A program made the position numbers and the translations under genes. From assembly GCF_029210485.1 (NCBI RefSeq), contig NZ_JARGET010000038.1, forward strand, positions 248,001 through 312,000: a stretch of DNA of 64,000 nucleotides, read 5' to 3'. Of the stretch, positions 26,914 through 36,180 are shown in pieces. Numbering within the stretch: position 1 is the stretch's first letter; each line of letters starts with the position of its first letter. The notes under the pieces were generated by a model that made no database searches, was not told the DNA's origin, and worked only from the letters and a program-made list of their open reading frames with translations. The stretch is from Hoeflea sp. YIM 152468 (GTDB lineage: Bacteria > Pseudomonadota > Alphaproteobacteria > Rhizobiales > Rhizobiaceae).

Positions 26914-26991
26914 TTCAGCGTTCCCTTTTGCTGAATTTCGTTATAAGTCTTAATAGCAATAAACCATTTGTATAGTACAGGAAAGAGTCGA
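26914..26991. promoter_or_regulatory. Shared divergent promoter region
   Basis: This 78-bp gap between the GTPase-like gene (minus) and the 849-residue gene (plus) is AT-rich (TTTCGTTATAAGTCTTAATAG region), unlike flanking coding DNA. It must hold both promoters. The purine-rich AGGAAAGAG at its right end is the ribosome binding site for ATG 26992. Confidence 0.5.
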
Positions 26992-29541
26992 ATGGCTTAT
27001 CGGGATGGAGGTTGCGAGAATATCTGGTTGGCCTGGGATGGCGAAGATCAGGCAGTTCTTGGTTATTTCTGTTCCAAAGGCGAGGAGCTGATCAAGCACC
27101 GCAAAGGCGCCATCGTACTGTGCCATCTAAAGCCTGCCGCCTATCGCGAAGGCAACCGCTCCGGCATTGTCGTTGATGTGTTTTCGATCGGGCCGGGTGA
27201 AAATTTTCTCAGGACGCTTCGACTGCCGCGCGACACGCACTCCGTCGAGCTGTTGATCGATGACGGACAGGCGGCCCGGCCGCTCAAGGCCTTCGAACTG
27301 GCGCGCGAGACGGACGGAATACTTCCCGAGGCCAGGTACGGAAACGTCGTGATCGCCTTGCCCGAAGATGAGGGCGACGAGCCCGATGCTCGCTTCGTAT
27401 GGTCCGACAAACGTATCCATCACGTCAAAAAGCCGAATGCCCATATCGGATGGGCCGGATATTTTACATCCTGGCCGATCCATGAAGGGGACAGCACCGG
27501 CAACGTCGTGGCCGTCTCCAGCTTCCGGCTTGAGGTTCCGCATCTGGAAGATGCATTGCAGATTTTTCCGGTTGGCTATGACATTACCGAAGCGGAGTTC
27601 GCCGCCAGAGACGACACTGCGACCGCGATCATGCGGGCATCGGTAGAAAATGACCGGGTTCAGAATGCGGTCCTGACCATTGAGGGAAGCCGGCCACTCC
27701 TGCAGGGGCTGTATTTCCTGCATGTGTCGGCGCACAGGCAACGGGCCAATGAATGGAGCGAAATCATTGACATTGATCCCGGTACTTTCCAGTCGATCAG
27801 CGACAACCTCGTTGACGCCTACCGGCAATTGCTCTCCGGAACCGGCGATTGGGACGATGCGGAAGTCGGCAATGCAGGGCAGAATCTGATCGAGCTTCTC
27901 ACCCAGGAGCATCGCTGGTTCGAGCTCTCCTCGCCGGATTATTTCGTCGATGTTGTCCCCAATGAGACAGGCGAAAAGGTAAAGCTCTCGGCCTACGAGA
28001 TTTCCGCCGGCGACCATCTGGTGTTTTATGACACAATGGGCCGCAAGCTGCGCGCCGGGCAGCATCTGAGTTCCGACAGTATTCTCGCCTTCAAGGCCAA
28101 CACGACCGGCCTGCAATTGCTGCGTGGCATCTACACGACAAGCCACAAGAAGATCGCGGAAATCGATGCGCACCGGCCGGCCAAACGCTCGTCCCAGTCG
28201 GACGCGGGAAAATTCGAATCGTTGCCTGCTGCGCTAAGTGCCAACCATGATTGGGTTGGAGCCCCGCATTCTCCGTTCGATTTCACCCCCTTGAAAGTCC
28301 ATTCCGCGCTTTACAACGGCCTGGGCAATGCCGAGGGCGCGTTTGCCTGGGAGACGTTCATCAGGGATCCGGCAGCGTGGTTTCTGGCCGATTCCATCAA
28401 TCCGAATTTCTGGATCAGCCAGGCGGACTTCCGTGCGGTGCGCGAGGGAAACATTCTGGTCCGGGCTCTGAGCCTGCTTGGCCGCGAGGAAGCGTTCGTG
28501 GCGCTGCCGCAACTGGAAGACCAGCTCGTCGCCGCATTCCTGGTCATGCGCCTGGCCAGAACCCCGGTACTGCACAGTTGCATTTACCGGATAAACGGTA
28601 TCAGCCCCGCCAATGACGACCTGCCGACGCTGGCGGAGATGGTCAACGGGATCGATGAACGCCTCAGCAATGGAGAGTTCCGGGAGTGGCTGTCTTACAG
28701 CCAACCGCAGATGCATGAGATGCTCTGCGAACCAAACGGAACGTCAAAGCCGATTGATCGCGGCGCCCTGAAGCAATTGTCCGAAGAGTTGCGGCATGCT
28801 GCGGAGGTGTTCGACGCCTTCCACGGCGCGCTGGGCGAATCGGCCAAGCGACCAAAGCAAGTGGTGGCAGAAGGCGTCCGCTGGCAGCCGCAGGGTGTGA
28901 GCGATGACGCGCTGGAAAACCTGATCGCCTCCCTGACGGAGTCCGATCTCGCCAGAGACAAGTTCGCCGGCCAGCAATATGAGGCCCTGCTCGGCCGGTT
29001 TGGCCGCAACGCCTATTACCGCAGCCGTATCGCCGCGGACATCTACAAAAACTATCCGGACCTGCTGCCCAATGACAGCAAGAAACTGATGGAGTTCCTG
29101 CGCGGCCTTCTCACCGAGTCCGGCTGCAATTTCGACATGCGCAATTTCGACGAGAAGCTGGTCGACAGCGTGGCCGAGAACATGCAAAACGTCGAGGCCT
29201 GGCTTTTGCCTAACGCGGTCAACATGCGCAAAATGGCGCAGGTCGAGCTCGACAATGCCTCTATGAACACCCCGACCGACGAGAAGAAGAAAGCGGCCAT
29301 CATCGAGTTTGCCGCCGCCCATGAAATGCAGAAAACCTGGGATGACATCTCCGACATCATCGTACGGGCGGAAACAGCAGGGATCAGGGTCCCGACGAAA
29401 CTCAGACGATTGCAATTGCTGTGGCCACGTGAAAGCTCGACGACGCTCAGCGAGTTCCTCACCTTTGAGCACAAGCACAAGCACATCCTCGGCCAGGCGC
29501 TGAGCGAAACATACGGGTATGACTCAATCCTGTATGCCTGA
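26992..29541 (+). CDS. Large orphan protein paired with the GTPase-like protein
   Basis: An 849-residue soluble protein with no signal peptide or membrane helix. ATG 26992 follows AGGAAAGAG; a TTG eight codons earlier is less likely. The first 200 residues are strand-rich and acidic (WLAWDGEDQAVLGYF, GNVVIALPEDEGDE, HIGWAGYFTSWPIHEGDS). The middle has a globular domain with GVPH-like segment VGAPHSPFDFTPLKVHSALYN. The last 250 residues are helical (LIASLTESDLARDKFAGQQYEALLG region; KKKAAIIEFAAAHEMQKTW). Length and multi-domain build suggest a partner or effector of the divergent GTPase-like protein. I do not recognise the family. Convergent or co-oriented neighbours downstream belong to an unrelated copper cassette, so this gene marks the right edge of the block. 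Confidence 0.75.
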   Translation: MAYRDGGCENIWLAWDGEDQAVLGYFCSKGEELIKHRKGAIVLCHLKPAAYREGNRSGIVVDVFSIGPGENFLRTLRLPRDTHSVELLIDDGQAARPLKAFELARETDGILPEARYGNVVIALPEDEGDEPDARFVWSDKRIHHVKKPNAHIGWAGYFTSWPIHEGDSTGNVVAVSSFRLEVPHLEDALQIFPVGYDITEAEFAARDDTATAIMRASVENDRVQNAVLTIEGSRPLLQGLYFLHVSAHRQRANEWSEIIDIDPGTFQSISDNLVDAYRQLLSGTGDWDDAEVGNAGQNLIELLTQEHRWFELSSPDYFVDVVPNETGEKVKLSAYEISAGDHLVFYDTMGRKLRAGQHLSSDSILAFKANTTGLQLLRGIYTTSHKKIAEIDAHRPAKRSSQSDAGKFESLPAALSANHDWVGAPHSPFDFTPLKVHSALYNGLGNAEGAFAWETFIRDPAAWFLADSINPNFWISQADFRAVREGNILVRALSLLGREEAFVALPQLEDQLVAAFLVMRLARTPVLHSCIYRINGISPANDDLPTLAEMVNGIDERLSNGEFREWLSYSQPQMHEMLCEPNGTSKPIDRGALKQLSEELRHAAEVFDAFHGALGESAKRPKQVVAEGVRWQPQGVSDDALENLIASLTESDLARDKFAGQQYEALLGRFGRNAYYRSRIAADIYKNYPDLLPNDSKKLMEFLRGLLTESGCNFDMRNFDEKLVDSVAENMQNVEAWLLPNAVNMRKMAQVELDNASMNTPTDEKKKAAIIEFAAAHEMQKTWDDISDIIVRAETAGIRVPTKLRRLQLLWPRESSTTLSEFLTFEHKHKHILGQALSETYGYDSILYA

Positions 29542-29722
29542 CCACGCTCACCCGGCGGAAACACCGATCTCGCCGGTTCGAAGACGCGTCTTGCGTTTGG
29601 CGAGCGTGTCAGCACCGGTTGATTGAACCGCAGTTTTTACCTCCGTTGTGCACGCGATCCTCCTGGCAGCAGGGTTTCGATGGCTGGAGTCGTCATCCCG
29701 AAAAGGGAACAATATTTGCCGC

Positions 29723-29753
29723 TTGACCTTCCATTCACTGGAAGGATTACAGT
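29723..29753 (+). promoter_or_regulatory. CueR-type promoter/operator for the Cu+ ATPase gene
   Basis: A -35 TTGACC (29723-29728) and a -10 TACAGT (29748-29753) are separated by 19 bp, the overlong spacer typical of MerR-family activation. The spacer contains the inverted repeat CCTTCCA-ttcac-TGGAAGG (27-33 and 39-45 of 297xx). This is the classic CueR/HmrR operator, 28 bases upstream of the ATPase start. Confidence 0.9.
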
Positions 29754-29780
29754 CGTTGCAGTTTAGTAAGGATTGGCGAT

Positions 29781-32186
29781 ATGGAACAGTCGAACCACAC
29801 CCATGACCACGAAAATTGTGATCATCAACATGAGGACGCTGCTGTCGATACGCATGCGCTTTTCAAGGCTGCGACAGTCCCGGTTGACGGCAAGGTCAAG
29901 GATCTGGTGTGCGGTATGGATGTGGCGGTCGACAAGGGCAAGCCGACGCTGACCTACAAGGGCGACGCGTTTCATTTCTGCTCAGCCGGTTGCCACGGCA
30001 AGTTCGAGCGCGATCCGTACTTCTATCTGTCGGGCAACAAGGCGCGGAAGAAGCAGCCCGCGCAGAAGAATGCCATGTACACCTGCCCGATGGATCCGGA
30101 AATCGTGCAAGAGGGACCGGGCACCTGTCCGATCTGCGGCATGGCGCTTGAGCCGATGGACGGCATCGCCGAGGGTCCCAACCATGAGCTGATCGATTTT
30201 ACCCGCCGGTTCTGGATCAGCGTCGCGGCCGCCATTCCACTGCTTGTTGTGTCAATGGCCCCGATGCTCGGGCTGCCGGTTCGTGAGTGGATGGGCGAAA
30301 CCCTGGCGCTCTATCTGGAGTTCGCGCTGGCAACGCCGGTGGTCCTGTGGGCCGCGCGACCGTTTTTCCATCGCGGCTGGGCCTCGATCAAGACCTGGAA
30401 CCTGAACATGTGGACGCTGATCATGATCGGTGTCGGTGCGGCCTACCTGTATTCGGTTGTCGCGACATTCTTTGCCGATCTGTTCCCGCCCGACCTTCAA
30501 ATGGAAGGCGGCCATATGCCGGTCTATTACGAAGCGGCCGTGGTGATCATCGCGCTGGTGTTTGTCGGCCAGGTCTTGGAACTCAGGGCGCGCGAACGGA
30601 CCGGTGACGCCATTCGTGCGCTGCTGGATCTGGCGCCGAAAACCGCCCGCCGGATCACGCCCGATGGCGACGAATATGATGCGCCGCTCGAAAACATTAT
30701 TGCCGGCGACCGGCTTCGGGTTCGTCCGGGAGACGCTATTCCTGTCGATTCGATCGTGCTCGAGGGCCGCACCTATGTTGATGAAAGCATGCTCACCGGC
30801 GAGCCGCTCGCGGTGGAGAAGACAGAGGGCGACACCGTCACCGGCGGCACGCTGAACAAGCAGGGCAGCCTGGTCATCGAGGCGGCAAAGGTCGGCGAGG
30901 ACACCATGCTGGCGCGGATTGTGGCGATGGTCTCCTCCGCACAGCGCTCGCGCGCACCGATTCAGGGGCTGGCCGACCGGGTGGCTTCGTATTTTGTCCC
31001 GGCAGTCGTTGTCGTGGCTGTCCTGGCCTTTGCAATATGGTTGCTGATCGGGCCCGATCCCGCCTTTGTGTTCGCCATCGTGTCGGCGGTTTCGGTGCTG
31101 ATCATTGCCTGTCCCTGCGCGCTGGGGCTGGCCACGCCGATGTCGATCATGACGGCGTCCGGGCGAGGCGCACAGGCCGGCGTTCTGATCAAGGATGCCG
31201 AAGCGCTCGAGCGGATGGCGAAAGTCGATGTGCTGGTGGTCGACAAGACCGGCACCCTGACCGAAGGCAAACCCAGACTGACCGATGTGGTCAGCATCGG
31301 CCCACTTGCCGAAAACGATATGCTGGCGCTGGTGCGCGGCCTCGAAGCCGGATCCGAGCATCCCCTGGCGGAGGCCATTGTTGACGGCATTGCGGCGCGC
31401 GATATCGCGGCTGCACCGGTGGCCGATTTCGAGGCGACGACGGGCAAAGGTGTGTCCGGCAAATCAGGCGATCAGCATATTGCTCTGGGCAATGCGGCGA
31501 TGATGGCAACCGTCGGAGCCGACACCAAAGCTGCCGATGCGCAGGCTCATGCGCTGCGCTCGCAGGGCAAGACAGCGATGTATGTCGCCATCGATGGCGA
31601 ACTTGCAGGTCTGATTGCGGTCGCCGATCCAATCAAGGCGACGACTGCGGAGGCCATTGCCGCCCTTCACCGGGCCGGCCTCAAGATCATCATGGCGACC
31701 GGCGACAATGAAACCACCGCCCGCGCCGTGGCCGATCAGCTGGGCATCGACGAAGTCCGCGCCGGCGTTCTGCCCGAAGACAAGAAGGCGCTGGTGGAGG
31801 AACTGCACAAAGCAGGCCACAAGGTTGCGATGGCCGGAGACGGCGTCAACGACGCGCCAGCTTTGGCTGCAGCCGAGGTCGGTGTCGCCATGGGCACCGG
31901 CGCCGATGTGGCGGTCGAAAGCGCGGGCATTACCCTGTTGAGGGGTGATCTGGGCGGTATCGTGCGGGCGCGCAGGCTCTCGGAAGCGACGCTGCGCAAC
32001 ATCAAGCAGAATCTGTTCTTTGCCTTCGCCTACAACACCATCGGTGTTCCGATCGCTGCCGGGGTGCTCTATCCGATGACCGGAACCCTGCTGTCGCCAA
32101 TGATTGCGGCGGCAGCGATGAGCCTGTCATCGGTGTCGGTGATCACCAATGCGCTGCGCCTCCGGTCGGTCAAGCTCGACGCTTGA
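29781..32186 (+). CDS. copA: Cu(I)-exporting P1B-type ATPase with YHS and heavy-metal-binding N-terminus
   Basis: Pumps Cu+ (possibly Ag+) out of the cytoplasm. The 801-residue product has a histidine-rich head ([14 protein letters not shown]), a YHS domain (about 40-82, [10 protein letters not shown] and [10 protein letters not shown]), a CPMDPEI...CPICGMAL metal-binding segment (about 95-118), the transport-site CPC (C444-P-C446), the phosphorylation site DKTGT (D488), the TGES equivalent [10 protein letters not shown], the HP locus SEHPLAEA and the hinge [10 protein letters not shown]. The classic GMTCxxC ferredoxin-like metal domains are absent; the YHS type replaces them, as in SilP/CopA2-like pumps. 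Start ATG 29781 follows AAGGAT. A CueR promoter controls it and the regulator is encoded just downstream. Confidence 0.95.
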   Translation: MEQSNHTHDHENCDHQHEDAAVDTHALFKAATVPVDGKVKDLVCGMDVAVDKGKPTLTYKGDAFHFCSAGCHGKFERDPYFYLSGNKARKKQPAQKNAMYTCPMDPEIVQEGPGTCPICGMALEPMDGIAEGPNHELIDFTRRFWISVAAAIPLLVVSMAPMLGLPVREWMGETLALYLEFALATPVVLWAARPFFHRGWASIKTWNLNMWTLIMIGVGAAYLYSVVATFFADLFPPDLQMEGGHMPVYYEAAVVIIALVFVGQVLELRARERTGDAIRALLDLAPKTARRITPDGDEYDAPLENIIAGDRLRVRPGDAIPVDSIVLEGRTYVDESMLTGEPLAVEKTEGDTVTGGTLNKQGSLVIEAAKVGEDTMLARIVAMVSSAQRSRAPIQGLADRVASYFVPAVVVVAVLAFAIWLLIGPDPAFVFAIVSAVSVLIIACPCALGLATPMSIMTASGRGAQAGVLIKDAEALERMAKVDVLVVDKTGTLTEGKPRLTDVVSIGPLAENDMLALVRGLEAGSEHPLAEAIVDGIAARDIAAAPVADFEATTGKGVSGKSGDQHIALGNAAMMATVGADTKAADAQAHALRSQGKTAMYVAIDGELAGLIAVADPIKATTAEAIAALHRAGLKIIMATGDNETTARAVADQLGIDEVRAGVLPEDKKALVEELHKAGHKVAMAGDGVNDAPALAAAEVGVAMGTGADVAVESAGITLLRGDLGGIVRARRLSEATLRNIKQNLFFAFAYNTIGVPIAAGVLYPMTGTLLSPMIAAAAMSLSSVSVITNALRLRSVKLDA

Positions 32187-32213
32187 CCTTCCGGCCGGTG
32201 GAAGCTCTACGGT
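32183..32213 (+). promoter_or_regulatory. Second CueR-type promoter/operator, for cueR and cytochrome gene
   Basis: TTGACC (32183-32188) and TACGGT (32208-32213) are 19 bp apart, with the inverted repeat CTTCC (32188-32192) and GGAAG (32200-32204) in the spacer. It begins inside the last codons of the ATPase gene and lies about 90 bases upstream of the regulator start. Sequence agreement with the copA operator makes autoregulation by CueR very likely. Confidence 0.85.
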
Positions 32214-32303
32214 TTCGTTCGATATGAATAGCCCCAGCCCGCGGGATTGCCGGCTTAAGCAAGAGCGCCGCAGCAAGCGGTCTGGAATCCAAGGAGGCAG
32301 ACG

Positions 32304-32699
32304 ATGAATATCGGCCAGGCATCTGACGCAACCGGCCTGCCGGCCAAGACGATCCGCTACTATGAGGATATCGGTCTGATCAAACCGGCGCGCGCTGCAA
32401 ACAGCTATCGCGACTATGACGGCAAGGACGTTCATCGGCTGGCCTTCATTCAGCGGTCGAGAGGACTCGGGTTCACCATCGAAGAGTGCAGATCGCTCTT
32501 GTCGCTGTATGAAGACAAGGATCGCGCCAGTGCGGATGTGAAGGCGCTGGCGCTGGAAAAGATCACCGAGATCGACCGCAAGCTGAAGGAACTGAAATCC
32601 CTGCGCACCACACTGAAGACGCTGGCTGACCACTGCCACGGCGATGATCGGCCCGACTGCCCGATCATCGACGAGATTGCCAAGGGGGTGCTCGCATGA
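32304..32699 (+). CDS. cueR: Cu(I)-responsive MerR-family regulator
   Basis: A 131-residue activator of copper export genes. It has the MerR winged helix (MNIGQASDATGLPAKTIRYYEDIGL, here quoted in pieces: GLPAKTIRYYEDIGLI), a long dimerisation helix and the metal loop CHGDDRPDC with C111 and C119, the C-x7-C spacing that binds Cu+ linearly in CueR and HmrR. A strong AAGGAGG precedes ATG 32304. Its own promoter and that of the ATPase gene are both of the 19-bp spacer type. The stop overlaps the start of the cytochrome gene by ATGA, so the cytochrome is part of the copper regulon. Confidence 0.95.
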   Translation: MNIGQASDATGLPAKTIRYYEDIGLIKPARAANSYRDYDGKDVHRLAFIQRSRGLGFTIEECRSLLSLYEDKDRASADVKALALEKITEIDRKLKELKSLRTTLKTLADHCHGDDRPDCPIIDEIAKGVLA

Positions 32700-33109
32700 T
32701 CCGGCGCAACCTGCTGATCGGCCTTATTCTGCTTGGTGGCGCCGTCTTCATCTTCCGCAGCCTTCAAACGCCCGAAACCGCGCCGTCCGGCGCCGCGCTG
32801 GCGAATGTTGTGGTGCCGGACTTGTCGGCTCAGGCCCGGGACGGTGAAATCCTGTTCAACCGGTCCTGCGCCTCCTGCCACGGCATCGATGCTGCCGGAC
32901 AGGACGGGATCGCGCCACCACTGGTTCACAAGATCTACGAGCCCAGCCATCATGGCGACGCCGCGTTCCACCTGGCCGCCAAAAATGGCGTCAGGGCTCA
33001 CCATTGGCAGTTTGGACACATGCCGCCGGTCGAGGGCATCACCGATCCCGAACTTGATCTGATTGTCCTGTATGTTCGTGAGCTGCAGCGTGCCAACGGC
33101 ATTCACTGA
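32696..33109 (+). CDS. Membrane-anchored class I cytochrome c in the copper operon
   Basis: A 137-residue protein with an uncleaved-looking N-terminal helix (LLIGLILLGGAVFIF), one haem-binding CASCH (C58, C61, H62) and an axial methionine in FGHMPPV. It is translated by ATGA overlap from cueR. Histidines cluster between the haem site and the methionine (PSHHGDAAFH, RAHHWQFGH), which could bind copper. The family is the small mono-haem cytochrome c type often seen beside copper tolerance genes; a role in periplasmic copper redox is an inference from context. Confidence 0.88.
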   Translation: MIRRNLLIGLILLGGAVFIFRSLQTPETAPSGAALANVVVPDLSAQARDGEILFNRSCASCHGIDAAGQDGIAPPLVHKIYEPSHHGDAAFHLAAKNGVRAHHWQFGHMPPVEGITDPELDLIVLYVRELQRANGIH

Positions 33110-33150
33110 GACCAGCAAAGAATCACACTGTTCCGGCCGCTGTCAGGCCG

Positions 33151-33183
33151 TGATCAACCGGCACATCTTGTGCCGGTTGATCA
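33151..33183. terminator. Perfect 14-bp hairpin between convergent genes
   Basis: TGATCAACCGGCAC (33151-33164), loop ATCTT, then its exact reverse complement to 33183. It sits between the convergent cytochrome and aldehyde dehydrogenase genes. A T-tract is not present on either side, so it may be a weak or Rho-assisted bidirectional terminator, or an mRNA 3' end protector. Confidence 0.6.
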
Positions 33184-33193
33184 TTGTCGGCGG

Positions 33194-34639
33194 CTAGGCG
33201 ACGTCGCTGTCCCAGCCGGAGATCGCCTTGGCCTCAAGGAACTCCTCGATGCCCCAGACGCCGCCTTCGCGGGCCCGGCCCGATGCCTTGACGCCGCCAA
33301 ACGGTGCCCCGGCGCCGCGCGACTTGCCGTTCATTTCCACCATGCCAGAGCGAAGCCTGCGGGCCATGCGGTTGCGTTTGGCGCCATCCTCACTCTGCAC
33401 ATAGTTGGTCAGGCCATAGATGGTGTCGTTGGCGATCTCGACGGCATGTTCTTCGTTGTCGAACGGGATGATCGACAAAACCGGCCCGAAGATTTCCTCG
33501 CGGGCAATGGTCATGTCATTGGTCACGTCGGCAAACACGGTCGGACGAACGAAATAGCCGCGATTGAAGCCTTCGGGGCGGCCAACACCGCCGGCTACCA
33601 GCCGTGCGCCTTCGTCGATGCCCTTCTGGATCAGACCCTGGATCTTGTCGTACTGGGCAGCCGAAACCACAGGGCCGATATGCTTGCCTTCGTCATGGGA
33701 CGACCCGACCTTGACCGTCGCGGCAACTTCGATGGCCTTCTCGACCGCCTGATCATAGGCCGGGCGTTCGACCAGCATCCGGGTCGGCGCATTGCAGCTC
33801 TGGCCGGTGTTGTTGAAGCAATGGCGCACGCCGCGCTCGACCGCCTTGGCATCGGCATCAGCAAAAATGACATTGGCGCCCTTGCCGCCGAGCTCCAGAC
33901 AGACCCGCTTGAAGGTGTCGGCAGCGGCCTTGGAAATGGCGGTCCCTGCGCGCGCTGAGCCGGTGAAGCTGATCATGTCGACATCGGCATGGGTCGACAG
34001 GTCGGTGCCGACACCAACGCCATCGCCATTGACCAGGTTGAACACACCCGCCGGGACACCGGCAGCATGAACGATTTCCGCAAACACGATGGAGGAAAGC
34101 GGTGCAATTTCGGACGGCTTGAGCACCATGGTGCAGCCAGCCAAAAGTGCCGGAATCACCTTGAGCGTCACCTGGTTCATCGGCCAGTTCCACGGCGTGA
34201 TCAGTCCGACGACGCCGATCGGCTCCATGGCGATACGATCATTGGGCGCATGCGGACCGAGGGGGCGGAGGAATTCGACTTCCTTGAAGGCGGTGATGAA
34301 ATTGTCGATGTGCCATGTGCCGGAGGTGACCTGGCTTGAGCGCGACATCGTGATCGGAGCGCCCATTTCGAGGCTGATCGCCTGGGCCATGTCTTCGGCG
34401 CGGTCGATATAGATATCGCGGATCTTCTTGACGTAGTCGAGCCGGGTTTCCGGGTCGGTTTGCGACCATGACTCGAAAGCTGCCTTGGCTGCGGCAACGG
34501 CCTTGTCGGTGTCCTTGGTCGAGCCCAGCGAGATCACCGCGCAGGCTTCTTCGGTCGAAGGATCGATAACTTCGCAATCTCGGGCCTTGCTCGGCGAAAC
34601 CCACTCCCCGTTGATGTAAAATTCGCGCTTCTCAATCAT
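33194..34639 (-). CDS. NAD(P)+-dependent aldehyde dehydrogenase
   Basis: Oxidises an aldehyde to the acid. The 481-residue product has the full family signature: PWNWPMNQ near the N-terminal third, the general-base glutamate in LELGGKGAN (E249), the nucleophile in TGQSCNAPTR (C282) and EIFGPVLS. The start ATG 34639 follows GGAG; a TTG four codons upstream is in frame but lacks a signal. The closest flavour by eye is the broad-substrate AldA/betaine-aldehyde type; the aldehyde is unknown. It stands alone, with a 232-bp gap to the transglycosylase gene on the same strand. Confidence 0.93.
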   Translation of the reverse strand: MIEKREFYINGEWVSPSKARDCEVIDPSTEEACAVISLGSTKDTDKAVAAAKAAFESWSQTDPETRLDYVKKIRDIYIDRAEDMAQAISLEMGAPITMSRSSQVTSGTWHIDNFITAFKEVEFLRPLGPHAPNDRIAMEPIGVVGLITPWNWPMNQVTLKVIPALLAGCTMVLKPSEIAPLSSIVFAEIVHAAGVPAGVFNLVNGDGVGVGTDLSTHADVDMISFTGSARAGTAISKAAADTFKRVCLELGGKGANVIFADADAKAVERGVRHCFNNTGQSCNAPTRMLVERPAYDQAVEKAIEVAATVKVGSSHDEGKHIGPVVSAAQYDKIQGLIQKGIDEGARLVAGGVGRPEGFNRGYFVRPTVFADVTNDMTIAREEIFGPVLSIIPFDNEEHAVEIANDTIYGLTNYVQSEDGAKRNRMARRLRSGMVEMNGKSRGAGAPFGGVKASGRAREGGVWGIEEFLEAKAISGWDSDVA

Positions 34640-34871
34640 GTCATTCTCCAAACTTGTCTCATTCGTGCAGATGGGGACGAAAGCGTCTCAGGTCAAATCT
34701 CTAGGGGTGGAAGGCAGTCAAAGGCAACCTCGATTCGGCGCTTCATCGCATGCCGAGCCAGCGGAAGTGCCTGTTTCTGCTTGTTGAGATATTTTCTGAC
34801 CCTGTCACACCGATGACAGGGGCTTGCGCCCGGTACCCTTGCGGTTTTCCAACATAGCCACCCGGCCTGGA

Positions 34872-36122
34872 TCAGCGCACAGACTTGAGGAGCGCGGCAG
34901 ACGGGAAACAGGTGGGCTTTTGTCTGTTGCGCGCCTGCCATTCGCCGATCGACCGCCGTGTCTTGTAGCCGGGCAGTCCGTCGGCGCCGCCAACATCGTA
35001 GCCCTGTTTTTCCAGAGAGGATTGCAGCCTGGCGATGTCGGATCGCAACATTTTTCCGGTGCTGCCCCACGGCGTCACGAATGCGCTGCCGCCTTGGGCG
35101 ATGCGGTCGGCAAGATTGCCGATGAACAGCGCATACAGATCGGAATTGTTGTATTCCTTGATCACATAGAAATTCGGCGTGACGACAAATTCCGGCCCGT
35201 AGGTTCCTGCCGGGACCAGAACCATGCCGGGCGCGCGGCGTTCGTGATCGGGAAAGGCACGGCCTGAAATCCGGATGATGCCCATATCGGCCAGCGCGCT
35301 GATCGGCCGGGCCCGGTCGGGGCCTTCAAGCGCGCAGGTGACGCTTTCAGGGATGACGGCTTCAAAACCCCAGTCGCGTCCCCGCACCCAGCCCGACCGA
35401 GCCAGATAATTGGCAATCGAGGCCAGCGAATCGGCGGTTGAATTCCAGATATCGCGCTTGCCGTCGCCATCAAAATCCACCGCATGGTCGAGATAGCTCG
35501 ACGGCAGGAATTGCGGCTGGCCCATGGCGCCTGCCCAGGAGCCTTTCATTTCAGCGCTTGATACATCGCCGCGCTGCAGGATCTCGAGCGCCGCCAGAAT
35601 TTCCCGGCGGAACAGCGCGGGCCGGGTCGACATGAAGGCCTTGGTGGCAAGCACCCGCACCGCAGAATGGGGAATTTTTGCCCGGCCAAACCCAGACTCA
35701 CGGCCCCAGATCGCCACAATGATGGAAGCCGGCACACCATACCGCGTCTCCAGCTTGCCCAGGACATGGGCGTGTTGTTTCATCAACGCGCGGCCTGATG
35801 CCGCCAGTCCCTGAAGGCTTTTCTCGTTGAAATAGGCGCCGGGGCTGCGAAATTCGGCCTGGCTCTGGGCACGTTGCCTGGGCTTGGGGAAGCCGGGAGG
35901 CGCCAGATCCGGCAGATCCCAGTCAAGCGTGACGCCAGAAAAGGCGCGATCGAAGACCTGCCTGGAAACGCCGCCACGTTTGGCCTCGGGCCATAGATCC
36001 GTCTCCAGCCACTGGCTAAATTGCTTGTCCACACCGGCTCTGGTGGCAGCAAGCGACGCCGACGTCACCGCAACGGCGGCGATGAGAGTGAACAGGGCGG
36101 ACAGAAGCAGTGTGCGAATCAT
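34872..36122 (-). CDS. Lytic murein transglycosylase, MltB-type with peptidoglycan-binding domain
   Basis: Cleaves the beta-1,4 bond of peptidoglycan with formation of the anhydro ring. The 416-residue product has a signal peptide (TLLLSALFTLIAAVAVTSASLA), then the SLT_2 catalytic domain with IWGRESGFG (catalytic E142), GAMGQPQFLPSSYL and VDFDGDGKRDIWNS, and a C-terminal peptidoglycan-binding helix bundle (ARLQSSLEKQGYDVGGADGLPG, shown here within limits as LQSSLEKQGYDVGGADG). No lipobox cysteine is seen, so the enzyme is soluble in the periplasm. Typical length. Faces away from ridA with a 58-bp gap. Confidence 0.93.
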   Translation of the reverse strand: MIRTLLLSALFTLIAAVAVTSASLAATRAGVDKQFSQWLETDLWPEAKRGGVSRQVFDRAFSGVTLDWDLPDLAPPGFPKPRQRAQSQAEFRSPGAYFNEKSLQGLAASGRALMKQHAHVLGKLETRYGVPASIIVAIWGRESGFGRAKIPHSAVRVLATKAFMSTRPALFRREILAALEILQRGDVSSAEMKGSWAGAMGQPQFLPSSYLDHAVDFDGDGKRDIWNSTADSLASIANYLARSGWVRGRDWGFEAVIPESVTCALEGPDRARPISALADMGIIRISGRAFPDHERRAPGMVLVPAGTYGPEFVVTPNFYVIKEYNNSDLYALFIGNLADRIAQGGSAFVTPWGSTGKMLRSDIARLQSSLEKQGYDVGGADGLPGYKTRRSIGEWQARNRQKPTCFPSAALLKSVR

Positions 36123-36180
36123 CGCGCCAGCTTAGCCTGAGCAGCCTGTCAGGAAAATGGCGCGTTTTGATTGCCGAATC

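Noticed and set aside
10365-29541. Phage, transposon or toxin-delivery island
   Set aside because: I saw no integrase, transposase, tail or baseplate protein, flanking direct repeats or tRNA gene at the borders.
29581-29592. 12-bp palindrome AAGACGCGTCTT after the 849-residue gene
   Set aside because: No loop or T-tract, and it cannot be linked to a function; likely chance in GC-rich DNA.
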